DNA of 64,000 nt from Petrolisthes cinctipes. Taxonomy: Eukaryota > Arthropoda > Malacostraca > Decapoda > Porcellanidae. The DNA lies in the NCBI GenBank assembly GCA_033782935.1, contig JAWQEG010002491.1:67001-131000 (forward strand). Direction: 5' to 3'. The notes below the pieces were generated by a model. That model was not told the DNA's origin, did no database searches, and was given only the letters and a program-made list of their open reading frames with translations. A program made the position numbers and the translations under genes. Shown piece by piece: positions 47,496 through 60,600 of this stretch (the first letter of the stretch is position 1; each line of letters starts with the position of its first letter).

Positions 47496-48502
47496 ATACA
47501 GTACTAATGACTGAGCTTTGATTCAAGTCAGCACTGGGCTGCATGTTTTAAGTACTTCATTATCTTGGGCAACATACTAGAAAAGTCATGGGCTAAGCAA
47601 TGATGATAACAGTCAAGATGAAATTATTATTGTTAAATGGAGCCATCATTCTAGTAATAATCCACACACAGCCCAAATGTTTTCTTGTGTACAGCCCATA
47701 ATCAAATGACTTGAATGTTTACAGTGCTCAATATGTCATGAGTTTGAATACCAGTTCTTTCGATGGTGTGTGTTCTTTTCCAAGGAATTTGAAGAATGCA
47801 GTGAACCATGTGGATGAATCAGAGATATTACAATATATTCTTGCCATGTCATCTGTCGGTCAAAACTGAAACTATTGCAAGCTCCATTTGTTCTTTCATA
47901 CTGTATTTCATTGTATGTCCTGTTCTTACCTCACTTGTTCTTTTTGAAAACTCATTAGATGTACAGTCTTGCCAAATGTACCGGTCCACCTGGTCACAAT
48001 GTTTCTGGAAGTGAACAGTAAGTCACATGGGCAGCATTACGTTTGGGTTGGTAATCGTGACTGTGAGTTGCCACCATTCTCTCATCATCACACATTAAAT
48101 ACTGTTACTGTTGAAGTGCCGTGTGTTACATGAAGATGTGAAAATGGATGGCATGTAATCTTATACACATAACCACCATGTCATTTGTATTAATGGAAAG
48201 TAATGTATCTTGTATAACATGACAGGCCAGAGGAATGGCTTGACAAATAGGGATTAAATGGTGTTTAATTTTGTAAAACAGCTCTCGGTCAATTTGCTTA
48301 TTATGAGATAAGCTGACGAGTCATATAGTGACTTGGAACGAAAATGAATCATTAATTGAATCACAATAAAAGTGTTCGTGGTAATGGCATCTGAACTGCA
48401 GGCATGACGTCACAGTAAAGTATCACAATGTTTCACCATAGTGCCATATTGTTTCGATGTGAAAGTGGCCCGATACTTTTTGGTGAGAGTGTACATTGGA
48501 AG

Positions 48503-48507
<5 letters not shown>

Positions 48508-48539
<32 letters not shown>
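48508..48539. repeat. Poly-T tract, about 32 bp
   Basis: An uninterrupted run of T. No clear retroposed body is recognisable on either side, so it may be a simple homopolymer. Confidence 0.7.
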
Positions 48540-48542
<3 letters not shown>

Positions 48543-48744
48543 AGTAATTCATGTAAGGGAATTTGAATTTTGTTAGTCAGGAATTTCCTATGTGGCAGAG
48601 CATGTGTCTATTTTCCTTCAACATATGGAGTACATTTTTCTTATACACTTTTAGCTTTGTTATGTAAGTGTTGTATAATCTAAGTCTTGTAATTTAGGAT
48701 AGTACAAATGAAGCTTCACCCTCCTAAGGCATCCAGTATCCATG

Positions 48745-48815
48745 TCAGTCTCGTGGGACAGTTTGGTGGAATTGTAACCTGCACTTTGCAGACAAAATGT
48801 TAACCCTCTATTACT
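48745..48815. mobile_element. Palindromic TTAA MITE, half copy J
   Basis: Matches only the right arm of the copy at 47327-47495, with CAGACAAAATGTTAACCCTC at its end. The rest of 47500-49690 is AT-rich and I see no gene. Confidence 0.5.
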
Positions 48816-49694
48816 AAAACAAGCAGGAACACAAGAAATTTATTGATATTTTTAGTGTACAGTACTTAATTTTGGAGTCCAATTACATCTATAGAGGTCA
48901 ACATGTCATTGTTTGGTTATAAATTAAGTATATGTACACCCACAATAGAATTACCTTCTTTAGTTGGTGTAATTAGCTTTTTGGTGTATTATTTACAAAA
49001 TTATTGTTCTGACCCCAGCTAGAGGCAATATTTTCTTTCTCATGGGGCATCTTTGATAGGCACAAGAGTAAGACTGTGATACACATCGTGTTGATCGCGA
49101 GTTTCACTTAAGAATAAAATTCCACATTATGCACTTGGACTTTTTCCTCCTGTCTGCTGGCACCCGTATTTGTGCGTGTTGATATATTTTCTGTGTGAAA
49201 ATGACTGATTTTTTTATGATTTTTTTTTTAAGGGAGCCAATTGGCTTGTATGACCTAGCCCTGTAAAGTATACCTACTTTTGCTGGCACTACAGGATGAT
49301 TTTCTTGGGTTATTTTACTGAGAAGAAAGCATGTCAAACACAGATGAGTTTCTTGGCAATAAGATTCATTACAAAGAATCCCTTTCTGTTTAGAAGGGCA
49401 CTAGTTTCACGCAGCAGTTAAGCTCTTTCCTTTCACCCCTTTATGGAACTGTTGTCAAGCACCTCAAATAGATCATAATATGTAGGAGGATGAACACTGA
49501 TATCATGACCATCATTTCTTTTGTGTATCTACCCTGGGAAACTCTTTCTTACTTCATCCTTTCCCCATCTTACAATGGCCAAAGTAAGAGTAGCTCCAAT
49601 AGAGTGGCTACTCTAAGCTGTGGGCACCTGTTCACTGTGCTTGCTGTACAGGTGACCTGTGTCTTAAGTTTGCAGCCAGATTAGGATACTTTTA

Positions 49695-49950
49695 AGGCCT
49701 CCATAGACTATCAATCATGCCTGTGCAAACTGGGTGGTTGTGCAGGTATAACCATCGTGTGTGGGTGTGATTGATGGTTTGCGCAAATGACTGAACCATA
49801 TCCAACGAGCTTTTCGTCGATCACACCCTTGTACAGTGATGCATGACAGTGCGTGGTGACTGCTCAGTCTTCTTGCTAGTGTGTGGCAAATTTAAATGTT
49901 TGCACAGTCACCTAGTTTTCGCTGGCATGAATAATAGTCTATGGAGGCCT
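49695..49950. mobile_element. PIF/Harbinger-like MITE, 256 bp
   Basis: Terminal inverted repeats AGGCCTCCATAGACTAT plus a less exact TCATGCC extension, flanked by the 3-bp duplication TTA (49692-49694, 49951-49953). The 3-bp TTA duplication is characteristic of PIF/Harbinger elements. The interior is noncoding, with GCGCAAAT- and CACACCC-type words. Confidence 0.78.
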
Positions 49951-50210
49951 TTATGTTCATTATGTCTAAGTGCTGACGCCCAAGATACTGCACTGAGAAC
50001 ATTGAGATGATTAACCTGAGAAGTTGACTAAAGTACATTTAGCTAATTGTGACATTGAATAATTTAAGACACTTCTGTATTACCCTGAGACAGTAAACTG
50101 ATATATTACCGATATATAAACAGAAAGTTTGTGTAAATTGAGACATAAAGTACTGTGAGATACTGGGTAAGTTAAAACAAAGTAAATTGAGACTTGAGTT
50201 ACTTGTATCC

Positions 50211-50324
50211 AACTATTCCAAGCAACAGAACACCATTACTTTTGCTCTTCTGGTCTTGTGTTTCCTAGTATATTTTGGAGGAATCAAGGCACTCCAATGT
50301 ACCAAAAAAGAATTACCACCTTAA
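50211..50324. mobile_element. Palindromic TTAA MITE, truncated copy L
   Basis: The right two-thirds of the copy-C subfamily: AACTATTCCAAGCAACAGAA through TTTTGGAGGAATCAAGGCAC to AATTACCACCTTAA. The left end is missing. Confidence 0.8.
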
Positions 50325-50524
50325 AGTACCAACCCCTCACTTTGGGTCGGTTGCCACTTCTACAGATTAAACTTGAGATCTACAGGTGTTGTGCCTAATT
50401 TCAGATTGTAAGATTTTCTATGAAAATTATGCTTAATCCACAGATTTCCTTACCAGAAAAGGTTTTCCGATACATTCAGAGATTCTATAAGAAAAAATAG
50501 AATAACAGGACTTGGTTCAAAATA

Positions 50525-50790
50525 ACAAGAATTTGTAAATAGTTACCCAATAAAAATATCACTTTTTTTTCGGTGTAGAATTTGTAAATAGTTACCCAAT
50601 GAAAATCACACAATTTTTTCGGTGTCTGACTCTGCCATCTACAATACACAATTCCATATTTTGGTGCTTTCTGTAGTTTATAAATTACACATTTCTATAT
50701 TTTGATGCATGTAATTTACACAATTCTATTTTTGGTGCATGCTGTTGTATGTAAATTACACAATTTTACTTCTTGGTGGTGGTAACTAGC
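50525..50790. repeat. Two adjoining short tandem repeats
   Basis: First, a unit of about 56 bp (AATTTGTAAATAGTTACCCA ... TTTTTTCGGTGT) occurs twice. Then a unit of about 45-50 bp containing AATTACACAATTCTAT and TTGGTGCATG occurs three to four times with divergence. There is no gene. Confidence 0.65.
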
Positions 50791-51661
50791 TGCATAGTAA
50801 GCTTTCATGAGTACTCTTTCAGTTTTATTTTGTAAATATGGATATTGTGGAGCTTATAATTCAGGAAATTGCTTACAGGTTGTACATACAAAGTTTTTAT
50901 GTAGGCCTACTGTATTTTTTTACATTTTCTATTCACATGAATTTTGCAGACTGTTCCTATTACTTGTAAGTATATCATTCTTGTGTACTGATACTACTGA
51001 AACTATCTAGGGTGAAGCATTATTACAAAATGTTCTTAAACTACAAAATAAATGTGATGACTTCTATGGACAGCGCAACTGTTATTAAGATACCTACCAT
51101 TATCCTGTGTAATGTGCTACTGAATAATTAGTAGTAGGCCTAGTTCAGGCCTCAGGGTATGAAAATAATGTGAGACCCTATAATAATACTGTATTGGTTA
51201 GTCATGGAGGCACTTTTAGATATCTACAGATTTCTCAAGTTTTTTTTTTGGCATCCAGCAGCAGATTTCCTAAAAAGTTTAGTGGCAACACAGTTTTGGG
51301 TAGATTCCACTGTCCACAGTCGTATTTGTTTGTTTAACTTTAGGCGTCTTCAATTTGTTAGCTTCCCAACCAACCACTTGTAAGGCTTCATTATTTTCCA
51401 AAAGCTCGAGTATCCACATTCACAAAATCTATTAAAACAGTAGATAATGATGATCACTGCATAGTTTATTCCCCAAATTCATTAAATAATTCAGCCATAA
51501 GTCATTTACACCGTTACACGGCTAAGATTCTTTCGTTTGCGTGCTTACAAACCACTACGAATGACTGGAATCGACCATTTAACCTTGTATAGAATTTGTT
51601 ACGGTGTTAATTAATGTAAGGTGTGTGTTATTATCTTATTGATAACACGACAACAAGAATA

Positions 51662-54600
51662 ATGAGTGACATTGTTGGTTGTAGGAGCATCCTTGTCATA
51701 CAAAGTGATTGGCATGATTCACTCAGGTATGGTATGCACTGTTTTATTCTTTCTATTTTATTCCCGATTGTTGTCTCGCCTCTCTATCACCTTCTTCTGG
51801 CGCTATATGACCTCGCTGTTGCTGCGCCTAATATCAATCTCTCTCTCAAGTGTGTACAGTTTACGAATCAAAAGTTAAACCAGAATGGCTAACTAATATT
51901 ATTACTGTCACAAAGGGGAGTTTCCTCGAGTTATGTTTTCACTCCTGTTTATTTGTTGGTTAGTATACCAGATATCTCAAACTTATGGGTTTCAATCAAA
52001 CGGTAAATATTGAATGAATTACCGTTATTGGGTACGATTTTTCTACCTTCATTACCCACTTATTTAGACCATTCTAAGACTATTTTCGGTAAATTTACAG
52101 AAGAACTGGGTTCACTATATTGTATATTTTAGTATCATTACCCACTATTTTGGACCATTCTAAGACACTTTTCATCTATGGTGTTTCTCTCGGAGATGCC
52201 CCGTTTTCGAGATATGCCCCGTTTTACAAACATAATTTGGAAATTAGTCTGACCTTACCTGACCTGACCTAACCTAACCTAGACCACAGCAGACTACCGG
52301 GACCTAACCTGGGCAAACTACCGGGACCTAACCTGGGTAAACTACCGGGATATAACCGGTGTAAACTATCATAAAGTGACTGGGGCAAATTTCCGGGACC
52401 TAGCCAGATGTGGTAACACTGCGCGATCCTAGCCAAAAACCCAGTTATTCTGTAATAATACCCTATTTTCTTCTATGGCATTTTCTCCGCAAATGCCCCA
52501 TTTCCAAGATAGGGCATATTCAAATGGGGCATTTTGAAATTAGCCTGACCTTTCTTGACCTGACCTAACCTAACCTAGACCGCATCAGACTACCGGGACC
52601 TAACCTGGGCAGACTACTGGGATCTAACCTGGGTAAACTACCGGGAAATAACCGTGGTAAAGTACAGAAAATGACCGGGGCAAAGTACTGGGACGTAGCC
52701 GGATCTGGCAACACTGCTACAAAACGGTAATTCTTTCAATAAATACCAATCAAACTTTATAGGAAGACTATAAACATTATTATTCCTTAAAGTGGCAATA
52801 GCATTATACTGTAATTGGTATTTGTGGTAATTATCTATTCTATTGCCGGTTGGTATTACGATGTTTTTACTTCTTTATCCACTAATTTATACCATTCTAA
52901 GACTTTTTGAAATTAGCTTGACCTTACCTAACGTAACCTAGAGCACAGCAGACTACCGAGACCTAACCTGGGGAAACTACCGGGAAATAACCGTGGTAAA
53001 GTACCAGGACCTGACCGAGGCAAAATACTGGGATCTAGCCAGATCTGGCAACATTGCTACAAAACGGCAATAATCTACCGGTAGATAAATTTACAAAAAG
53101 TTTAAGGTCAGAAAAGATACAGGATTTTTGGCATCTTGGGGGCATTTGACAGGGAAGGTTGCAACTTCTCAGACCTAACTTTTCAGTATGTCCTGTGAAA
53201 CCTGGCAACTTTATGGGCAATATTTTATCCTATCATAGTTAACGTACAATACATGAGTATTCTTAAAGAAATTATGTAATTGATATTATGTTTACCTACT
53301 TTTCTAAGCCCTTTCTCTCCTTTGATATGTGTTTAAGGATCTTGATCTTTGCTTCCTTGTCAGAAATAATGACACATCAGCATGGATTTATTACAAACGT
53401 CGGGGAGAACCAGCTCAGTATGACAAGATTGGTGGAACAGCGACTAGTGACACATTTCAAGTTCAGTCTCGCACAGAGCGTACCATATCAGTCAAGCACC
53501 AACCATCGTCCTTGTCAACAGTATTCATAGCTCCAGTGGCTACCTTTAGTGGCATTCATTCAAAGAGTGTAAGTGGAAAGGAAGGTTTGTACTAGCATGT
53601 ACAGTAATGTGAATAGAGAAGTATGCTAGATGTACTGCAATTACCATAGCTTCTCCATGTAGGATTTTGTCCAATATGAACCAGATTAATGTCATTGTAG
53701 TGGAATCAGTGCTGAAAGAATTAATTTGAATGCAAAAAATAGCCAAATGGGTAGCAGTTTCTTGTAATTTTTTATTGTGCATTGTCCAGTAGAGGAGTAT
53801 GAAAGACATATCACATGTTACTTCTTTAAATTATAGTAAATAGCTACAGTAACATACTTTGTCTGGCCTATTTATATGATGCATAAATTTTCCATTTTAC
53901 AGGTAATATCCCTCGGAGTGGGAGAGGGAGGCCTCGGTGTGTCAGTTTGCACAGACAATAAGTTACACGTGTGGGAGACGCAAACTGGCATAGTTAGGGT
54001 TAGTAGGCATATATACAGTACCGGTATTTCATTTTAGATTTAGTTTCTTTTGTTGAACCTATGTGGTATGTTAGTTGGTTAATATTGCATAACTCGCCAT
54101 ATAATTATATTCACGTTAGAGTTTACAGTATTGTACTTATACTTATTTCCTCTGCATCTCTATAATATCTAAATCTTTTAACTTCCACATCATTGCTACC
54201 TCAGAGAACCCTAGCAGGACACCTGTTTGATGTCTACACATGCCAGCTGTTTCCATCGGGTGTGGTAGTGTTGTCAGGAGGTGGAGACATGCAGCTGCGG
54301 ATCTGGGATGCTGTGACAGGCTCCTGTCCTGTGGTGCTGCAAGGACATGTAGGTGCAGTTCTGGATGCAGCCGTTGTTGACCGTGGCAAAAACATCATAT
54401 CTGTGAGCAAGTGAGTCATAGGAGTAAGTGAAAGAATTTGTTCATATGAAGTGAGGTAAATGAAGAGTAAGAGAACACAGAATTGGCATTTGTTTACAGC
54501 CCATTATAGGACTTAACTTTCTTAGTACAGAAATTGCCAACCCATCTTGCTTTACTTTTGGGCAGATGAGGTTAACTTAGGGCAATGATGATATTTTTCT

Positions 54601-57600
54601 TTCAGTAATACAGCATAGCTTTGATACAGGAAGAAGTTAAGAACACCAAATCTTATACACTGTAATCACATGTTGCTGCTTTAATTCAGCTTTAATTTGG
54701 ACAGAATATTTGGGCTTGTATAAAAGGAGAAGTAAATCCTGTACTAAGGAAAAAGGAACACTAGATTATCACAGGTGTGGACAGTTCCTACTTCTTTCCC
54801 CATTGATGAAATACAAACGTATTTTTATATGCCTGTATTCTGTCCAGACCTTGCCATTTTCCATCCAGACCTTACCACATGCACATAAGGCTCAAAGTTC
54901 TTATTTGAATATTGTAAAGTTTACATGTAATTGAACATACTCTTCTGCCAGGGCCACCCATTTGGGGGGAGTTCTCGCAGCTAATAAGGTGTTAGAGCTA
55001 TACTGTACTGTATATTGATTGAACATTCAAAAGTTCTTCACCAACCAACCTTTTGTGCATTAACTTTAAATCACTGTCACTATCAGTGGATTTTAGACAT
55101 GAAGTTGTTTAAATGTGGCAGTAAGTAGGATAATATTGTAGTGTATAATATTACCACCTCTTTAACCTCCTATTTGTATTGTACATTCAGAATGTTTGCA
55201 GTTCTTGTATTTACACGGCACGGGTGATGCCCGCCTCCACGCTTATGTGCGGACCCTCAAAAAACAATGACTGATATTTTAAATGTAACTTTTCACATGG
55301 CGCGGGTGCTGCAAGCACTCGGGCGAAATGCAGCGTGGGCGCCCCTTGGGTCGCCTGCAGGCCTGCATCCTCAAATAGGTGGTATTTAGTACTTGGTGTA
55401 ATGCAGGTTTTCACACTATGCGGGCTTGGCCCGTGCCCCTCGCATCTCGGGGACCAGAAAAAAATGGAAAAACGGAGGCGGTTGCATCCGTCCGTACATA
55501 AGCACGGAGGCGGGCATCATCCTTGTCGTGTGAAAGGGGCCTCAGTTACATATACTGTATAAACTAAATAAATCTCTGTGGCAGGGATGGAACAGCCAGG
55601 TTATGGAACTGTGGAGAAGGCAAGTGCATTGCTACATTGCTGTCAGTTGAGTCAGTTATAAACTGCTGTGCCCTAACCAATGTAACGGACGCCATCAGCC
55701 TTCCACATCTGGAAGAGGAACCAGGTATGATTAATATTTATATCTATTATGAACATGAGTAGATTATTTAAAGAGGAAATGTGTGGGGCATTTGAGGAGG
55801 TGTGTGGGTTAAGGAGAAAGGAGAGAGGAGTGAAAGGAACAGCATGGTGGAATGAGGAGGTGAAACAAGCAGTTGAAGAGAAAAAGAAAGCATACAGAGA
55901 GTGGTTTGGTAGTAGAGGAAATGAAAAGTTGGAGGGACAGAAAAGGCAGATGTATGTGGAGAAAAAGAGAGTGGTGAGTGAAAGTAAGAGAGAGTATACA
56001 AGGAATTTGGAAGGAATTTCAGTGAGAAGTGGAGGGAATGTAAGAAATTGTTTTCGAAAGAAGTCAAGAAAATCAGGGCGGGTGATGACAAAGGAAGTAG
56101 TAAGGTTGTGAAAGACTAGAATGGGCAGGTGATTGTAGAGCAGTGTGGTAGAGTTGTGAGGTGGAGAGAACACTTTGATGAATTGTTGAATGAAGGAAGT
56201 GGAATGCTGGCATACATAGGTGGGTAGGGTATGGGAGGGAGAAGAAGAGAGGTAATGGAGGAGGTGGGGATCAGGAGGGCAGAAGTGAGTGAGGCTTTGA
56301 AAAAGGTGAAGATGGGTAAAGCATCAGGAATAGATGAAGTGTGGCAGTGAGATAGTGGTTGAGTGGGTGTGGAAAATGTGTGGACTGGAATGGGAGAAGG
56401 GAAGTGGGCCTGAAGACTGGAAATCAGGAATTATAGTTCCTCTGTATAAGGGTAAAGGGGAGAGAGTAGTATGTGGTAATCACAGAGGGATATGCCTCCT
56501 TAGTGTAGTAGGGAAGGTATACTGCAGGGTAGTGATCGAGAGAGTGAGAGTGAAAACAGAGATATGGGTGGGTGAGGAGCAGGGTGAGTAAGGAAGGGAA
56601 GAGGGTGTGTAGACCAGATTTCCTCCTTGAAGTGTGTTGTGGAGAAATATCTGGAGAAGGGACAGAAGTTGTATGGTGCATTTATGGATTTGGAGAAGGC
56701 ATATGACAAAGTCGATAGAGGAGGTCTGTGAAAAGTACAGCTGCGGTCTGGAGTTCGTGGGCCACCCAGGGTTGAGAGTATGAACCCCGCATCACCCTTA
56801 CTTGACTGCAAGTTACTATCCAGACGAGGAGTCTCACATGTATAGTATCTCGCTGAGGGTTGTTCAGATTGATATCCGAACTTTGAACCATACTTCTTTT
56901 TTTTTTTTTACTCCTATCACGTCAGTTACAACTTTAACCTTAAGAATTCTTATACTAATGTGACTATTTTATGAAGTAGTGAAATATAATTGCATTAATG
57001 AATAATACTTCATTATATAATGTCATTCATAATAATGTATTAATTTCTACAAATATTTACAATATTTCTAACGTATAGTTTGTAATCAATATTTCGTGGA
57101 GGAGTAATAGTAATGAAAACAGGTCAGTATTTAAGGACAATTTTATTCAGATATGAATCTAAACTTATATACAGTGTATTACTATCTCACTTATAGTTTG
57201 GAATCTATATTTTTCAGAGTAGTGATAATGGAACAATAAATAATAAAATAGTCGGTGTCCATGACTGAGATGATAATTCTCTTCGAACTACAGATTAAAA
57301 TAGCAGTTAGCTTATCTGAAAACATCTCTAAGTGATGTTATGTAAGACCTCTTGAGATAATGACTCATAGTGTATCAGCAACAAGAATGTCACATAGTTA
57401 AAAAGACAATTTACTATATTGCTGATTATATTTCAATACTGTATATAAACGCCAAGCCATATTCGTGTGTTTGCGTGGCAATTGAGGTGGTGGGTTGGTT
57501 CCATGGTTCCATGGTGAGGAACAAAATGTTTCGAAGCTTGATTTCGATAACTTTATCCGAGGTGAAGTCGATACCGCAATATTTGGTTCTGGTTAGCAGC

Positions 57601-57651
57601 TGTGGAGACTCACCATGAATCGGAGAGACGTTAATTTACTCCTCAGAGGGA

Positions 57652-57689
<38 letters not shown>

Positions 57690-60600
57690 TATTAATTGCG
57701 CCGTAGCGTCAATCAACAGGCAGGCAACAATACATACGGGTAGGCGAGACCCATGAGAATACAATGACTACAACCACACATACACACGCACACACACACA
57801 CACACCACACACTGGTTCATAATTCATTTAGGATCACGGGTAGTTATTCAGATTAAAATAATAAATAATAATACTCTCCTTTGTTTTAAATTTCCACAAT
57901 AGTAAAGCGAATCATTTTCTTATTATAAGGAACATGGTGCATCTAATATGCAACAAAGCTATTCAAAAACACTGCCAGTGTCTTTATATCGTGAAGTATG
58001 ATTCAGTACTGTAATTATGTTTCATTACTGCATAAAATAATCCCATTACAAGTATTCTAAAGGTTAAAGTTGTAACTGACGTGATAGGTGTTAAAAAGGA
58101 AAAATAGAAAGAAGTATGGTTCAAAGTTCAGATATCAATCTGAACAACCCTCAGCGAGATACTCTACATGTGAGACTCCTCGTCTGGATAGTAACTCGCA
58201 GTCAAGTAAGGGTGATGCGGGGTTCATATTCTCAACCCTGGGTGGCCCACGAACTCCAGACCGCAGCTGTACTTTAAATATATGGAGTGGTTGAAAGGTT
58301 GCTGGAGGCAGTGAAGAGCTTGTATGAGGGTGCAAGAGCGGCAGTCCTGGTGAAGAGTGAGCTGAGTGAGTTCTTTAATTTGAATGTTGGTTTGAAGCAA
58401 GGGTGTGTGATGTCCCCATGATTGTTCAGTGTATATATGGATTGAGTCATGAAGGAAATACAGGGAAGAGCAGTGGATGTTGGTCTACCTCTGATAAGGG
58501 AAGGAAGTGAGTGGAAGTTACCTGTGCTGCTGTTTCTGATGATACAGTTCTGTTGAGTGATGATGAATGGGAGTTGCAGGGTTTGGTGAATATGTTTGGG
58601 AGATGTATGCAAGAAACGGAACCTGAAGGTGAATGTGGTGAAGATCAAAGTTATGGTCTTTGAATGGAGTGCAGCCACAAGCTGTAAGGTGAGGTAGAAT
58701 GGTCAGGTTATGGAGAATGTTACCTCATTTAAGTATTTGGACAGTGATGAGTAAAGATGGGAGTTTAGAGGATGAGGGGGGGGGGGGGGAGCGGGTACAA
58801 CAGGGGAAGAGGGTCGCAGGAACGCTGAAAGCAGTGACAAGGAATAGGGCTATGAGTATGGAAGTAAAGATGACATTACATGATGTTGTAGTAATCCTGA
58901 CACTGATGTACGGGAGCAAAACGTGAACGATTACAAAGAGACATACCGTAAATCAAGAGTTAGAGGGGTGGAAATGAGTTACCTGAAAAGTGTATGTGGT
59001 GTAATGTGGAGAGATAGACTGACGAATGAAGAAGTATGTGAGCGATGTGGTGTGGATGTGGATGTGCTGGAGAGTGTGAAAAGGAACACCTTGAGGTGGT
59101 TTGGTCATGTGGAGTGTATGGGGAGCCAGAGGTTGGTTAAGAAAGTGTACGAGAGTGAGGTGGAGGGACGGTGGGGAAGAGGCAGACCGAGAATGAGGTG
59201 GAAGGATGGAGTTGAGAGGTATATGAGTGAGTGTGGCGTTGGGTGGGTGGAAGGATGCCACTTGACGGGGGACAGGAAACATGGAGGAGATTCATTTATG
59301 GTCACCCCTTTAGGGATTGAGGTGTCTGGCAATAAATAGATAGACAGATGAACATGCACATATTTGTATTTTCATTGGCTATAGTGTTAGTTGATTATTA
59401 GCCAATTGTTAAGTTACAGAATATCCATTGTTCAGTACAAGTATTTTGATATTTAACTTCCCCCAAACCCCTTTGACAAAGCACAAAAATGTATGGTAAT
59501 GAATGGGACATTCATATCTATAATCACCCATGATATTGTATTGTGTATCTTGTAAACACAAGATTCTCTCCACAGATGACCTTGAGCACTCCACTTCTGG
59601 GAAACTCCTGCTTGTAGGATGTGAGGATGGATCTGCTCATCTTCTGGGAGTAGAATGTAGAAAGGTTTTGAATTCCTTCACCTTTGGGGCTGCTGTTCTT
59701 TGTGTTTGCTGGGCTACTCCAACTCGTGGAGTGGTGGGTCTCAGTGATGGCCAGTTGATGGTAGTTGATGCAACAGTAAGTAATCAATTATATTATTTGT
59801 TACTGTCTACTAGAAAATATCTTTCTTACTGTCACATCACATGAATCACTCTCATCCTTTTCTTTCAACATCATCATTAATGTTGTTGTATTTCCTCCTT
59901 TTTTTTAAGTGGTGGGGGGACTCTAATACCAGAGATGGGAAAATTAAATCGGCAATAAACAGAGAGAGGGACAAGATACTCAGTAAAATAGATCACATGG
60001 CATTCACTTCCCCTCCCAAGCCCACAAAATTCTCAGCTCCCCACCACAAGTTCTTGCATTCATGACAAAAATCTCTTCATTTAACATTGATAAAGGAAAC
60101 TATATCATGAATTGTGTAGTTATAACCAAATTGCCAGTCATAACATATGAGTATATTCCTAATCCATGCTTTCTTAAACTCTTACTCACCTTATCATACC
60201 AGCTTCCCTAAATCCTATATACAGTATCTTCTTTGCTCTACAAACTCCCTCTTATACACCTTATTCATCACTCTAGTTATATTTAACTTTACATTCTAAC
60301 CTATGCTCTCTATAATAATAAACTTGTTTAAAATTGTTTGGCAGTGGTTTTCAGCCATGAGTGTCCAGCCTGTTATACAGCAATGTTAGTTGTGTAAATG
60401 AATCTGCTAATATGATAACAATGTAGAGTATAACCGTTTACAGATTTAAGTGATCCTTCCATGTTCTTCTCCCTCCATATTGTATTATATCGTACTTCCT
60501 GTTGCCATCTGTGAAATCAAGGTATTGTCAACCAAGACATCTTACCTAGAGCATATCATTCATGCAAGGGAGCTGGCAATAATGAGGGAAAAAATTAGAA

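Noticed and set aside
55673..56173. 166-residue minus-strand frame (Phe/Ser/Leu-rich)
   Set aside because: It is the antisense shadow of the LINE coding region on the plus strand.
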